Positions 10,869-25,519 of a stretch of 64,000 nucleotides of DNA are shown piece after piece (position 1 is the first letter of the stretch; every line of letters starts with the position of its first letter). Under the pieces are notes generated by a model that was given only the letters and a program-made list of their open reading frames with translations, was not told the DNA's origin and ran no database searches. The DNA is taken from positions 367,496-431,495 of the forward strand of contig NW_019775746.1 in the NCBI RefSeq assembly GCF_001039355.2, given 5' to 3'. Origin of the DNA: Lingula anatina. Its lineage: Eukaryota; Brachiopoda; Lingulata; Lingulida; Lingulidae. Made by a program: the position numbers and the translations under genes.

Positions 10869-13800
10869 TGCAAAATGTGGCCAAATTAACAAGCATATTG
10901 ATAGGTATGGCAATGGTTCTGGGTGGCAATGATGCGAAGGATACGTTATTAGTTGTAATAAGGATAGACCGTGAATTGTGCGTGACATTTTATTTGCCAT
11001 CTTTAAACTACAAAATGATCAAAATTCAAAGCTTTGCACTGATCACAATGGACCAACCGAAATTATAAAATTTATATTGAAAACCCACTTGGATTGTCTT
11101 CAAAATTAATGGTAAATGAAATAAAACTGGATATTGAGCAGAAAGGGAAAAGTATAAAAAGCTTGATCCAAGTTTCTTTATATGGAACATTTCGAGGCAA
11201 TATCTCACTTCCTCTGTCGCTTTTGCTGTAACAGTGAATGTACAATGGTAGTAAAGGAATCGAATGACAATGCCTCAAGGACAAAAATGCTACAGCGTGA
11301 CTATTATAAATACACAAAAAAACTCAAGTAAGGACTTTTTCATTTGCACCAATATGTTAAAACGCACTTGGTATTTCCCCGTTCATAGTTCGATAAATAT
11401 GGATGGCGAGTACTGAAATACTAAACTTCTAATGACCTACCTTACCATGTTGAAACATAAATAAGACGCAAATCTCAGTGAGGATTTAAAAGACAGAACC
11501 ATGTATTAATGTGAGAGAGATAGACAAGCAGACAATTCCGGGTCATTAATTACCTATTTTGATCATAACAGACATTTGTAGGTGCTAATTGGCAGTCGAA
11601 TGCGTGATAATTATCAGACATGGTGAGAAGGCTTGTCTCCTCTGAGAACTTCAGTCAAATCATTGGCCTACGGTCAAACCGTATTTCGAACACGTGAGAA
11701 AAAAAGGTATCTTCACAAAATAAAATGACATGTAACTCGCAGAAATGATCTCCTTTCGTCGAAGGTCGAGATTGACAGAAGACAGTTTTAATTTAATTTT
11801 GATGGCTGGGAAGTGACAATTTTTATTAAACTGAATTAAATTTTTCCCTGCCTAACTCTTTATTCAATTGTTTAAAAAAAATCAAATTTGAGGTTGTAAA
11901 TTCTGCAAACAGTTTAAGTATTAAAAATGAACAACAAAGCGGTTAAGAGACAATGTTGACGTTTTCTCATTCATATTGTAAAAAAAATCAAATTCCATGA
12001 AATTCACGACTATGAAACTTTAAAAAAAATGTCATGAAAAAAAAATGGAAACTAGGCACCTCGAAAATTTGATAAATTCCTGCAGCCATCAAGATTATCG
12101 TTTGAAAAAAAAAAACAAGTAAAAGTTCAAAAATGTGGAAAACATATAATGGTAACGAAATACCATGAGAAGTTTGTAAATTTATGGTGCCTTAACGATC
12201 ACCTAACTCTTTCTTTTTTAAGTCCTAGAGTTTGATGAAACACAAGGCAAATTAAAGTCAACACGGCGAGGCTCGATGTTGCAAGCGGCTGAACACGGGA
12301 CAAATTACGTTGACAAATGTCCGCGTGAAAGTACCACAGAATCCAATGTTCTCCACCAGCTGGTGAATGTCTCTAGTAGGGTGGTCCGTCCAAGTCATGT
12401 ACAATTATGGCATCTAATACAGGCTGCCAAACAACCCGAACACTAAGAGACTACTTACTTTACCAAAAGGTGCCATGGATTTTACATATATAACTGACTC
12501 GGGCATCATATGGTATGTCGTTTATGATCATGTATTTTACTCTTAGTTGTCAAGGTACATTTGTTTCAGACCTTTGTGTTTCCCTTCTTGCACAAAATAA
12601 TAACATGCAGCTTACATTTAATGCGTGTATATACCAACTGTAAAGGTTTAATCAAAAGACGTTATAGCAATACGTACAGGTCTGTATATCTGTTTCCAAC
12701 ACCTGGCATATAATATAAATACAACACTAAAAAGACATATAAAAGAATTATAAACGCGTCGACATAAGTCCATATTAATTTATTACATTTTAAAGAATCA
12801 ATGATTATATACATGGCATTTTTAGCGTCCCAGTTGCCATTTTGGTCCGCAATTGGAACGAGACAAACTTTTGGTTGTGAGGGTATCTGTAACATAAGTT
12901 GCACAAAGACATCGAGGTCTTCCGGTTCGTAAATGAACTGACGTATATTTTGTTATTTCCACAGTCAACCACATGCCTGTTCACACAATGTTGAACTAGG
13001 AACGGGTTTGTGCCCAACATTCATCATCGGGAGACCATGTTACCATTCATTCCACATCATGTGCCTGTGATCTTTTGTTTAGAGCGGATGGGAAGATCCG
13101 GTTGCTCCTTAGATACCTTAATCCCTGCTCAATTTTGATTAAAACATATTAAAATATGCTTTCTGATGGTATGCTTTCTGATTGTACTCTCTCCCTTTTT
13201 CTAACAATCCATCGTCGTGGCAGACCTTATAATATTTCTTCAACAGACACCCATTTCTATAGAAATCCACTTGATATAAATGGCAAGCCACCTGTTCGCA
13301 ATCTACACCAATGAGCAGACTGCTGCGTTTCAACAGTTGCAAAATTATGGATCATATAAGCCTGCGGATAGCGTAAGAGAATAGTGTAATAGACAACAGC
13401 GGTTGTGAATTCTGTACACGTTTCTCTTGGATTGCACTAACTTGCCCTCCATAAGGCGGTCACCGTTTTGTTTTTTCTTCAGAATATGATACGCTGAGGC
13501 GTTACTTCGATTGATATTCATATAGTTAAATTTCAACTTATTATTAGTCACATTGTTTCTTCTGTGCAATTATTGCAGTATGTTTTGGTTCTGTTTGTCT
13601 TCTCTGCTTTACAAAATTCTTACTTGAGTTAACTGATTTTTAAATAAATTTTAAACATTTAGATTTCTTTCCTTTTTAAAACAAAATCAGTTATAGGCTA
13701 TTGATCCGAAACAATATGTACTTGTTTTCCAAACTTGCCATATTTGGGTGTCTAATCTTCAGAAGCTTTGCATTTTGCCCGTTTCCAATATTCCTCAACA

Positions 13801-14391
13801 CTGAATGTAACCACATTTTGTACAACAATTATAGAGGCAATTAACAGGTCAATAAACTCGAAGCCACATCTGTCTCGTTACTAATTAACATAATTTTAAT
13901 TTTAGAATATAACCGTCTTACGAAATAATTTCTTTAAACTCTCCCTTTGCTGCAGAAATAGGAAATATGTCAAAATTAAATATAACGAATCACCGGATTT
14001 TAACAATGAATAAAATATTGATGTAGTAGGATTGCAATGGAATACAGATAAGGTAAATAATTATGAAGAAATCCTGTTTGTCTGTTTTTGTGCGTTTTTT
14101 TTTTTTTTAGATTTTCAACAAAGGTATCATAGTTTAAAAGAAAAGAAATGGCTGAAATAATAGATAAAATTACTTCCAATTATACTGATAAATAGAAAGT
14201 TTGTGAAGATCGGTAAATATGTATGAAGTCCTGTTTGCTATACCACTCACCACACACATATTCATGCACACATTGCTATGAAACTATTTACTGGAATGCA
14301 TTAACTTGTATTGACCCCTGCACAAACGCACATAATGCGCAGTATTTTATGGATCATATTCTCAATAATAGTAGCTGACTGGTTTTACGTC

Positions 14392-14395
<4 letters not shown>

Positions 14396-14424
<29 letters not shown>
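14396..14424. repeat. (GA)n microsatellite
   Basis: A pure 29-bp GA tract in intron 3. Confidence 0.97.
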
Positions 14425-14426
<2 letters not shown>

Positions 14427-17400
14427 AGGAATAGAGTTAGAAAGAATAGCTGAAGTGAAAAGCTTTAGATATAAGCGCTTTTATAGATATCTTAACACGT
14501 GGCGATTCCCTGCCACTATTGACTACTGTGTGGCATTGAAGTCTGGTCTGGTTTTGTGAATCAGAGATCGTGAATGTTCAAGTATGTGTGTTTGTGACTG
14601 ATATTATCGACTGCATGAGCTCTATTTGTGTTCATTTTCAATGTAACATCAACGCCAAATGATCATGACTAGCAACGCTTTTGTTGCGCCGAACAGGAAG
14701 GCCAATTGGCTACTCGAACAAATGACCACGTAGCTCTGATCTTGCGTGGGAAAAGACCACATAAAAGGGGCCACCTTGTGCAGGGCACTGCCAGGTAGGG
14801 GCGGTTATTTGCTGATGCCTTGTCAGTGTGACGTAAACGAGTCGATTTGGTTTGTTCCTGTAGATTCCATACCATGTTCATTCATTCAAGGGTATATTGA
14901 AGGTCAAAGGACTCCAGGCTGTTTGCAAACATTGTTGCCTGTAAAATGCACATGTGCCAGAGTCCGAGTTCCACCGCCACTGCGAGGCTCGGTGCTGTAG
15001 CTTGCCGAAGGGGAACAGTGATCATTTCTCTGAATATGAATACGTGTTGGCATGTTTTGGCTTACCAACAATTTGTGTGTAGATGTAAATATGTATATAT
15101 GAATATATATGACTACACGTGGGTGCACACTGGCTCGAACACACGTGTATATAAGTTTGGCATCACGTTTAGGCATTTTTCTCATTTTGAATATCTAGGT
15201 GCTACAAAAAAGATAGCTAACAAGAAAATTTGACGCTTAGCCATATCTAAATCGATTAAAATCAACAAAATACCGTCACTGATAATACAGGTTAATTAAA
15301 AAAAAAACAGTAGTTTGAAGTTTTAAAAAGCGTTCGTTAGACCGGGTTTAACCATCGAAACTTTGTGAGTAAACATTTAATGTTATTCAATATCTTTGCG
15401 TAGTTGGGTAGTTTACATCGGTTACATACAAAGCATGACTAGAGAACGATATGTTGATTGATATTCTTGCCATTCCATATATATAGGCACAGGGGCAATG
15501 GTGTTCAGTATAAATGAATGTATACATAACATCACACCTTTGGCAGCGTACCTTGGAATCTAGGGAGGTATTTTTTGGCAAAGAACAATAAATCATTGGA
15601 ATTTCACTCATGTTAGATTACCCCTGGACACTGAAACACGCTAATTGGGCTGTAATTGGCTTGTATCTTAGGGGAAACACGCCATTTGCAATCCCCGACG
15701 ACTCAAACAAATTCCCTTCTTTAGCACGCCGTGCCAAGCATGAATGATTTCAGATCAATGGACACATTTCTGAGGACTTTGAACCAGACTTTCTAGTCTT
15801 CACAGCGTTATTCTGATTATCATAATTGTGTGATGTTTTAAAATACCCCCTTTCTCCATTCATAATTTCAAATTTGATGATGTATTTTAATGAAAAAAGT
15901 CTTGAGTCGCTGATTACGGGTAGGTGATTTATGTGTTGATTTGAAAAGCGAATTATATTTTCAAATATTTATTCCCTGCGATTTTTTTGCAAGATAGATT
16001 TCTATATTGGTCCTTGTATTTTTTGTGAGAATATAACAGTTCACTGAATTCATATCGAATTAATTAGAGTAATATATATAGACAGCTTGTCCTAAGTTTC
16101 GCGGCTAAAGTTGCATTCAGAAAGCTTTCCCTTTCAACGTCGCCAACGGGAAAACCAACACTATTCCCTCTTCTGCTTGTTTCAGGATGTTTCGAGCCTT
16201 GTTTCCGCTCATGTTGATTTTACTCAACCGGCGCTGCATCGATGCTAATTTAATCTACTTGATGTAAATCTGCCATATCTATTAATAATTCAACAATTTT
16301 AGGAGGCTTTCAGAGAGCATGGAATGATTGCGACGCCAGGATTGTCATATGGTAAAATATATAATCTTATTATTTCCGAGGGAATTAAATTTTCAGGATC
16401 TCGGCTAAAATGCTGAAATCTTAAAGCTTAATCAAGCGTGATTATTCATTTGATCTTGTCGAACAGGCCCTGACATATGCTAAATGCAATTTCTTTTTAA
16501 AAGCATCTGTCTTTTGTATAGTTCGCGTATGATAAAAAACCAAAAAATACATTTATATATAAAGAATATCACAAAAAAATCATAATTTTCATTTTAATAT
16601 AATCAAATTGTGACAAAACCATATGTGTTTCCAAATATCAAAAACTATCAAGTTTTCTAAATGACCTCTCCGTCTGCTTATTGCTTATTCCAAATACAGT
16701 ATTAAAATGCTGAGGTTTACAAAAACAGTATTCTATTTTGAAAAATGCACTGCCATCAAATAACGAAAAGTTTACATCGGTAATTTAATTTTACAATTTT
16801 CGTGCATTTACATCCTTTTCACGATAATATAAACAGTAGAAATGGGACACTACAGGACAAATATTGATGACAAAATCAAGGTTCTCATGCTCAACTTATG
16901 CAACGTTACAAAAATATTTGAGGAAACGGAAATGAGCCGGCATTCACAAGGTAAAGAAAACTACAAAATTACCCCTTATGTATTTGTTATATGTTCTATA
17001 TAATCTAAATACACGTTATATCGTCCTTAACAGTTCGTATTTGTCCTGGTGCGACCAACCTATGGAATTACTCATGTTACAATCTGAATGCTGAGGATGG
17101 GCACTTATATACGTTTAAATACGTTACATTGGAATCATTCATGAACAATAAAGGAAAGGGGTCTTTTAGGAATGCTGAAAACCAATGTGTCTCGCTGCCA
17201 CACTGAACTTACCCATCAATTTGTAAAGATCGGACTAACTGAACATGGACGTGAAAAGTAATGCTTTTTGTATATTAATGTTTTCCTGTGCAGTGTTGCT
17301 ATATTCTACTCATTTGTGAACACTTCATCACCAACAGTTTTCGACTCTGAGGTCCTTTGGTTTTAATTCTGAATAAATTTCCATGTTTATAACATTATTA

Positions 17401-18239
17401 AAATTCTGATCTACTCATTCTAACTTTGTCAGTGATGTCATCAGTAAACAAAAGTCTGACGTATAAAAAAATCATCCCTATGTGAACTAAATCATAAGTT
17501 TCAGAGTAATAAACCATGGCCATTCTACCAACTGGTTTGCGATGAAGGCCTACCAATTTGCATCGCTCTATTGTTTTATTATGTATAGTATTTCTTTCCT
17601 TTCCTCCACCCCAACTCACCCCTTAACTTATTGATGGATGAACGACAGTTAAAAATGTGATAAAAAGGCAGGGTAAAGACACGACCACGAGCATCGCGTG
17701 CCACGGACCAATTTTTCTATATTTACTACTCATCGTTGCCTGACTTCTGAAATTGGACTCGGTCATTGAGATGTTTAAATTCAATTATTCTTCCGTGTTT
17801 CAAAGGTCTTTGTAACAAAGCTAACTAGAAATGGTGAACTGTGTATAGGAATGCATGCTGTATTGTTCGTTCGTGGCCTGTTCGTTTTTACGCCGAGGTA
17901 GATGTAAGGAATATATGTTTTGTGTATTTCCTACTTGGACAACTTATTTTAACTTTATAGTTAAGAATTAAATGACACCAATCGCGCGTAATTCATAGAG
18001 TATAACTTCATGCAAACTTCTGTTTAAGATGGACAACTCGCAGCCGTGATTTATACGAAACGGCTGGCTGCGAATCCTCGTCTACAGAAACTTTCCTAGT
18101 TATTTCCCAAAGCAGATTGACTCCCGTAGTTAATTTTCCTTGAATTATCTCTTGTATAACAATCGCCCTTATGGGCTTTGAAATTCTTGAATAACATGTG
18201 TAGAGGAGTTATGGTTGTATTAATGTTCAATTATTATAC

Positions 18240-18400
18240 AGATAAAGATTTGCTGGATTCTGCCGGGCTGCATGGCATAAGTCGGGCCATCTAGTTAATC
18301 TGTTTCGGTCAATTCTGGCTGGAATATTTGCTGTGCAAACGTCTTCCCCACTGTTAATTACAGACAGCTGAATCATTGAATTGTCTTTGTTTGACATGAT
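18240..18400. promoter_or_regulatory. Candidate enhancer block in intron 3
   Basis: Mixed sequence with AGATAA, GTTAATTACAGACAGCTG, TTGACATG and TGCATGGCATAAG strings lies next to the 44-bp tandem duplication. This is inference from composition and motif density alone. Confidence 0.18.
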
Positions 18401-18410
18401 TAGTGGCTTG

Positions 18411-18498
18411 ATGTAGAAAGGTGGCGTTGTTTGAACGATTTCAGAACTTTGAACATGTAGAAAGGTGGCGTTGTTTGAACGATTTCAGAACTTTGAAC
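18411..18498. repeat. Perfect 44-bp tandem duplication
   Basis: Unit 18411-18454 is repeated exactly at 18455-18498. The unit is mixed-sequence DNA, not simple-sequence, and contains AGGTGGCG and GAACGATTTCAG. It sits beside a block with several homeodomain-like and GATA-like motifs. Confidence 0.93.
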
Positions 18499-20160
18499 AT
18501 TATTGAATTGTCTTGTGGGGTTTAATGATAGGCTGAACCAAGGAAAGAAATAAAATCGTGACCAGGTTTTATCGGTTTGGTGAAGTTAGGTATGCTTCTA
18601 GTTTAAAAACAGTAGTGAAAAAGAGGCCAGCTGTATGCATTCAACCTACGAATTAAAATATCGGGTTGAATATATCATCCAACATCAACTACAACAGAGG
18701 CTAATTGCACAATGTACTGCAGTTATACAATCCAATTACTGATAATACGACAGATGTTATGTATAGAAAATATACACCTCTAGGTGAGAATTTAAGATTT
18801 TCGTAATATAATATAAACAAGGCCACACCACAACTTTGTCCACACAGGGAGGGCCTGCCCACGTACATGGATATGCCTCTGAAAGAATTACATATTTATC
18901 AATGACAGGTGCAGGGGTGGGGTGGGTTTGTAGGAAAAGAGGTAGGGGGAGACTCAGGGGGTAGTAGGCTTGAGGGACAGGGGGTAGGGGCCGAGGCACA
19001 GGGGGTGGGTGGGTTTGAGGGAGGGTGGATGGATTGAGGCACGGGGTGTGACACGTGGTACCAGTGAAACAGAAGACAGACTGGAGGCACAATGTAACAA
19101 TGTAACAATTTGACTTTATTTGTCTACGGTTATTATGTCACCATTTTCACGGGTTTTCTGATACCAGTTTTGATGTTACATATTTTCATAACTTCAGTCT
19201 ATATTTCATTATTGTAATGTTTATAACTATTATGACGCTATATCTACCATACCTATAGACAAAACAGGGTGGGGCAGTGTGCCATAAAGTACTTGTGGAA
19301 TTCAATCTGTAAATAGGACTACACCTACGGCCTCTAGAGACTTCTGATTCCGATACAAGCACTGCCAAAATTTACTAACATCAGCAAGGAAATAAATGAC
19401 CTACTTTGTTTAAATATACATTCTGATCTACGTGACATTAATACAGTTGCGTAATATGAGAGAGCTTTAAAAATGAAAAATGTCGTCTTAGGCAAATGGT
19501 CTATTCAGAAAGAAAATACGGGAGCATTGTTTCTGCGCAGGAGACTCCTTTTTCCGTGCGTCTTTCCGAATAGTAAGGTTGCATTATGTCAGAGATTTGT
19601 AAAGTTAATCCAACCCTACGTGAAGTTAGGGGTCCCGGTCAGCAGGAACTAGAGAAGTCTGGTTCTACAAGGGCTCTTGTCTAATTCACAACCACTGTAA
19701 CAGCTTGGAGGTGTTTGAACAGTTCAAATTCATTACGTGAATGGACTTCTGACCGCGGTCATCGATGACCAAGTATGGCCAGATTTAGCTTGAAAACAAG
19801 GGGAAATGTATTGAAAGGTCAGTCGATATGTTGGGGCTGAATAGGTTAATTTAGTCTTGAAATTTCCCCCATATTCACTATTCCGAAACACCTGCCATTT
19901 ATATTATAAAAAGCGTATTGTATAAGGAAAAACAATCAAATATACATATTTGGCTCAACGATAATTTCTATTACAATTTATGTCAGTTTAACAGAACATT
20001 TCAAATAACCCTCGATATATAGCCTATAGGTGAAAACAAGGTAAGGAGTGACCATGTGTGATTAAATCAAATCATAAAAATTAATACACAGAAACTTTTA
20101 CCCAGATAGGCCAAGAGTATTCAGTATCTTATACATCCCAGCCAAATCTTAGTTATGATA

Positions 20161-20184
20161 TGTGTGTGTGTGCGTGCGCGCGCG
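20161..20184. repeat. (TG)n-(CG)n alternating purine-pyrimidine tract
   Basis: TG repeats pass into CG repeats, a sequence type prone to form Z-DNA, just left of a candidate enhancer block. Confidence 0.93.
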
Positions 20185-20229
20185 TCCGTGTAACTGAATA
20201 TTACATATCCTGTAATGATGAATGATATA

Positions 20230-20640
20230 TCTTGTCTAATGATAAGCACCGTCTAGTGTCGCCCTGGTGGCTGGCCTCGCATATACACCGCATAATTAGA
20301 GGCACACTAGTGTCATTGACGATCAATATTGTCCAGGAATGTGACATTAGCATTACGCGACAAGAGGTTCCTTGTGAAGTTATGTCAACATGGTTTAATC
20401 GGTGGCGATCAACGCCCCTTTCACCTGTCCAAATGACAAGGGAGATGCGCTGATGGCCCATAATTAGTTTCAACTACAAAGAACTTGACGAATGAGATTA
20501 CGTAAAAGTATTTGTCCCGGGCTTCGCGAGGTGGCCATTAGGTTATCTTCAATTGTCACAGGAACTTTGTCGCCACTCTGACAAATGTCCCCACCATCTA
20601 AATGGAAACCGTTTCTCACAGGTATCACTGAGCTTTAACC
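20230..20640. promoter_or_regulatory. Complex-sequence block in intron 3, candidate enhancer
   Basis: This block stands out from AT-rich neighbours by balanced composition and lack of simple repeats, and it is open on both strands over about 220 bp. Motif-like strings include CCCATAATTAG, AGATTACGTAAAAG, TTTCACCTGTCC and several TGTCA/TGACA cores. The complement of 20257-20274 begins CCACCAGGG, as the CTCF core does, but then departs from it. Regulatory function is inferred only. Confidence 0.25.
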
Positions 20641-23600
20641 ACTACCTGGGCTTGCCTTTAATGTTTGCATCAGCAAATTCAATCTAGGTCCTATCGTTTG
20701 CAATCAAATAAATATTTAATTGACAAAAATATGCCTTTCGAACAATTTGAAAAATTTTCAAACAAATTAAATTTTTTAGAATTAAAGCGAGCAACAGTTT
20801 GGTGCAAAACATCAGGTGTGAGAGTTTCATTTTAACTAAACAATCAGATTTCGGTATGATCTATGAAAAAAATCATAAAAAAATTGCCGAAAAAGAGTTA
20901 AAAGAAAATTACTTATGCCACAGGAGAAAGTATTTAAATAAAAGACTAAGTACAGCCTTGGGTTGTTGTTTTTTTCGATCTGACATTTCTTAATTCGATC
21001 TGTTTGCGGAGTTGCTAAGGTCGGGGGGAGTGGGCAAGCCCCAGTGAAGATATGGCTAACCACAGGAAGAAGATGACCACAACAAAAGGCACTATTCCCG
21101 CGACCTGTCACCACCAATATACCTTTGTGACACTTTTTTAAAGGACACGAGTACTAACTTTTCATGACAGCTTCTACATCAAAACTGCCACTCACGTTGC
21201 GAAGAGAAATTTGAAATGTGGACATAAGTGATTTAAAACTAAAAGTATTTAACTTATTCTTATTCAAAAGCCAACTAAACAAATTGCACATAACAAAGTT
21301 TTGGTGATCGAATTGAGCTGAGTATATATATAAATGGCACAATGATCATTAATCATAAAATAAACCTTTTTACTTTGAGTACAAGGATAGTTTCCTGGCC
21401 CAGACAACAAATGCCCTATATCTTTAAGACCTATTGTTTTTCTAACCACAAAAAAATGTTTAAGTTTTGCTGCGCCATTCTCGTCCAGGAACGCAAAACG
21501 GGGAACCAGTCAGAAAAGAACTTGCGACCTACTAAAGCCTAACCTATCTCGCATCTTATCACTGATAAAACTGTTAAAGAATTTAACTGTTTACGAAAAT
21601 ACTTTGAGAAAATAATGATGTTATCTACAAAAGTTGATAAACAAACAATTTCTGAAACATTATGAATGACTAAAGGAAACGTATTTGAATTAAAAGATTC
21701 GTGACACCTCAAATAAAAGTGCACAATACTTTCCACAGTTATCAAATTATTGTGTCAATTAAATCCGAGTTTGGGTTTACATGAAGTAGTAGTAGAAGTA
21801 GTACTAGTGTAGCTGGCGTCAAATTTGCATACGCCACAGACGTGTTATTAAAAAGTGGCCAACATCAAAAACTTCGACGAGCTCTCTCGAGGACCGAACA
21901 CAAGTCTCCGCGATAAACTTTACCTGAACTCATCCTTTTCAGTGAGACACGACAGATAACTTTTTGTCACCGCACCGCCGATACTATCTCCGCCTTATCA
22001 TGCTCTTCCAACACCTCCTTAAGTTGTACACGTAATTCAGTTAATGCCTTATCAGCGCGGCGGTCCTTTGATCTTTGGGTCACCTTGTATTGGGTTGTTT
22101 TACTTCAGGAGGGAGTAGAAATGATGGAGTGAGGGATGAAAGGGGACGGGAGAGACATCTCACCTCCATATGCTCCCATTAGGAGCACCTACAACTGTGG
22201 GTGTCAATTGTGTAGAGTTCCCAGTATAAGAGATATCGAAATGTGTAGAACTTTGGTTGGACGGATTTTTAACAATAATTTCGAAAATGAAGGGAGACGA
22301 CAGTCAAATATTGCCCAGAAAACAATGAACTTTGCCACCCCATACACTTCACATTTCTGTACATAACAAGGCGTAGAAATTTGCTGTTGAAATCAATATT
22401 ATAGCTGAACATTACATCGCATCGGCATGTGCACCTAATGTCTATTTAAAAAAAACGATATTATAGAAAAGACTAATTCAATATAGTTATATCTGTTTAG
22501 GAAACGAAGGAGTGGCAGTGCACTATAATATCAATCGCCAGTTTGAGGCTGTACACGTCACATTCAGTAGCAACTCAGGTGGCCTCTTGTCATCAGACCG
22601 CAACATAAAGTCCAATTGCTCTCAAAAAGATGACAATGAAACTAAATAGACGACATTGATATGCTGGGCATTGTTGTGCAGTTTGAACGCTGATTTGAGT
22701 ACGAGAGAAATAGGGTTAAGTTTAAAAAGAATTAACATGAACTAAAATCGAGTGAAATGAAATATCACAACAGGTATCTTACTAAATAATACTTAAAAAG
22801 CATTGCTATTCCACTTAGTAGAAACTGAACCTTTTTTTCTTGTGTCGTTACCACCCTGACGCATGAAAGGGATAACAACGCACCTACAATGTACAAACCA
22901 GCTAACGGCAAAGTTTGACTTATGACCGTTTTGTGTATTGTAAATCACATTGCCCGGACGCTTTCATGCAAAACACTTTACTTTTACACATATGTCTCGC
23001 GAAACTCTACTCCACAGACGAACACTCAGCTTACTAACGAGGGTGATTTTTCTTTCCAACCCCAACACATCTCTAAACGGAAACTCAACAAAGCGAAACC
23101 AGCAAAGTCACATAAAATCGGCGCCATTTTGGGCTGACTGTGAATTTTGGTAAGATTTACGGGTTTTTCCGAATTAGTTTGGTTCACATGTTAAGTCGCT
23201 TGCATTGTGTGAGCTGACATAGAGCCCAGACATGTAAATTTTCCAGATAACATCGTCCCGTATTTATGTCTATCTATTATCACTTAATTCGCAAAATAAT
23301 TAACGAGTTGATCATATCATTCTTATGGTATTCTCTTTAAAGAACTCACATAATTCACCGTGTCTTTGGTTTAACGCATAAGAGAGAGGACATAGTATTT
23401 AATGAATTGAAAATATAAGTCAAGATAATTCGCCCACAGCCTACTACTTAAATCAATATGAAATTTTCGTCCTTTTTTATGTATTCCAAAATTTATTAAA
23501 AAATAGCGCAATTTGATTTGTGGCTTTTTTTTTTACAATATTTACAAATAGCATATGTCTTTTTTAATGTGAAATAACCTGATCTTATGTTTAATTACAT

Positions 23601-23801
23601 ATTTATGCCTTTCTGTTTATTTTTATAAGCATATCTTTCCTTCTTAAAGTACATGATCCTTTCTGTTGTAATACCTGTTGTAAATATGCATTGAAATGAT
23701 AAAAATAAAGTAAAAAGAAAAGTAAAAATGACCGAGGCACACGTTCCTCTATGTAATAAATTTGTATTAGTATTTCATCACTAAAAATATTACAAAAACT
23801 G

Positions 23802-23804
23802 GTG

Positions 23805-23835
<31 letters not shown>

Positions 23836-23870
23836 AAGAGAGAGAAGGAAGAAAGAGAGAGAGAGGGGGG
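23802..23870. repeat. Composite (GT)n and GA-rich microsatellite
   Basis: A GT tract (23802-23835, one interruption) is followed by an impure GA tract ending in a G run. Confidence 0.96.
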
Positions 23871-24458
23871 GATGGAATTAAAAATATACACTATGATTTC
23901 CTTATTGTACATGTAAATAGAAAATCGTGATGATGACCCGGGTAGGGGAAAACTCCGCGGCCTTATTCCTAACTCCGTGATCCGTCCTTATCTTTCTCGT
24001 TGGCTCAGTTGACCTTTCACGACTCTCAGCCCGTCGTCCCGTCACGAATACCGGGCGCGTACTATAGATAAATATTTCCCTATTAATCCCCAGTCACAAA
24101 ATTGACCTGGAGACCTCCCTTGAATATCTAGCCGCTTTTCAATTTGTAGTAAATAATACTATTGGTTTACTATTGCGATATTCTTCGGGTTCCATGTTAC
24201 GGTATACTACTCCACAGAGTACAATGGAACTTCATTGGAAGGGTGTACATGAGAAGGAAGGATATTTAGTGGAAATAAATATACTAAGTAAATGTTCTTT
24301 AGATCATGGAATACTTTTATGAGGTTTTGTTCGACTTAAATTTTCTGTCAGAAGTAAAAGTTACATAAATAGACAACTGCAACCGTTTTTACTTTTCACG
24401 TAAAAATTAGACGTTTATTTCTTTATTTCTTTTTTTTAATACTGAGGTAATTTAATAG

Positions 24459-24460
<2 letters not shown>

Positions 24461-24539
<79 letters not shown>
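24461..24539. repeat. (AT)n microsatellite, 79 bp
   Basis: This is an uninterrupted alternating AT tract in intron 3, long enough to extrude a cruciform. Confidence 0.98.
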
Positions 24540-24541
<2 letters not shown>

Positions 24542-25519
24542 ACATGTTAAAAATTATATATTATAAAAAGCAAGTTTAGTATCTAGGGGAAAAAATTATA
24601 TCTTGTTATGTCTCTCAAATGATCCATTATATAGTTTGCAAGGATCTAAACATAAAGAAGTCCTTTTTTCCGATAGGATTATTGACATATGTCAAATAAG
24701 AGAGAATCCTTTTTGCCTTATTCGAAAATGATCAAATACATGATGTAACGTGAGATAGAAAATAACACAGAACGAGAAGAAAATGTCCCGCAAATTCCAT
24801 TAAAAGGTATCTGGGTGATAAACATCACATTAAAAGATCGATCAAATAACATTTTATCACAGAGGGTATCAGTTCTTAACGATTGTAACAGCTAAGTTGT
24901 GGTTTTTGATATTGCAAATATGTTGGTAAATGACTGGTGAAATCAATGCCTCGTCCCTTAAGTGCTGATCCACCGATTAAGTTCACTTAACATTGGGTGG
25001 CCCCTGCGCCTTGACCGACCTGGATACCACTTCTACCTGGGGAACAGGTACAGAGACAGCAACAAACACTTCACCTGTCCCTTATTGAATTTGTTGTAAG
25101 AGCCGTTATATATCTTTGATTTTCACAGGCCTCACCCCTTGAAGGTGACATATTGGCCGCAGACATTATTTGTTTACAGAAAGTCTGATATAGCTATTGA
25201 CAGGAAAAAAAACTGTGCAGACTATTTTTGTGAATAACTCAGCTAATGGATTTCCCCCCATCGAACCTCCCCTATGTCCCCCCCCCCCCCAACACACTCT
25301 CTATCTTTAGTTAATTCCGTAGCTTATGGACTATTTAAAATAATTCATGTCCATTTCAAGAAATACAAGGACAAATCAAATGACAGAAAACGGCCTGTAC
25401 AATATTTCTGTATGCCACTTTATAAGCCTAAACCAGTGTGGAGCTACATTCACAGACCATTAATCGAAATTGGATCAAATCTATTTGTTTTCAAATGAAC
25501 GTAATAGTTCTTCTGTTAC

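Noticed and set aside
10590-10870. Short retroposon ending in the poly-A run
   Set aside because: The hairpin and A tract are suggestive, but no internal promoter boxes or flanking direct repeats were found.
20257-20274. CTCF site
   Set aside because: Only the first nine positions fit the consensus on the minus strand; the remainder deviates. Kept only as a remark within the candidate enhancer.
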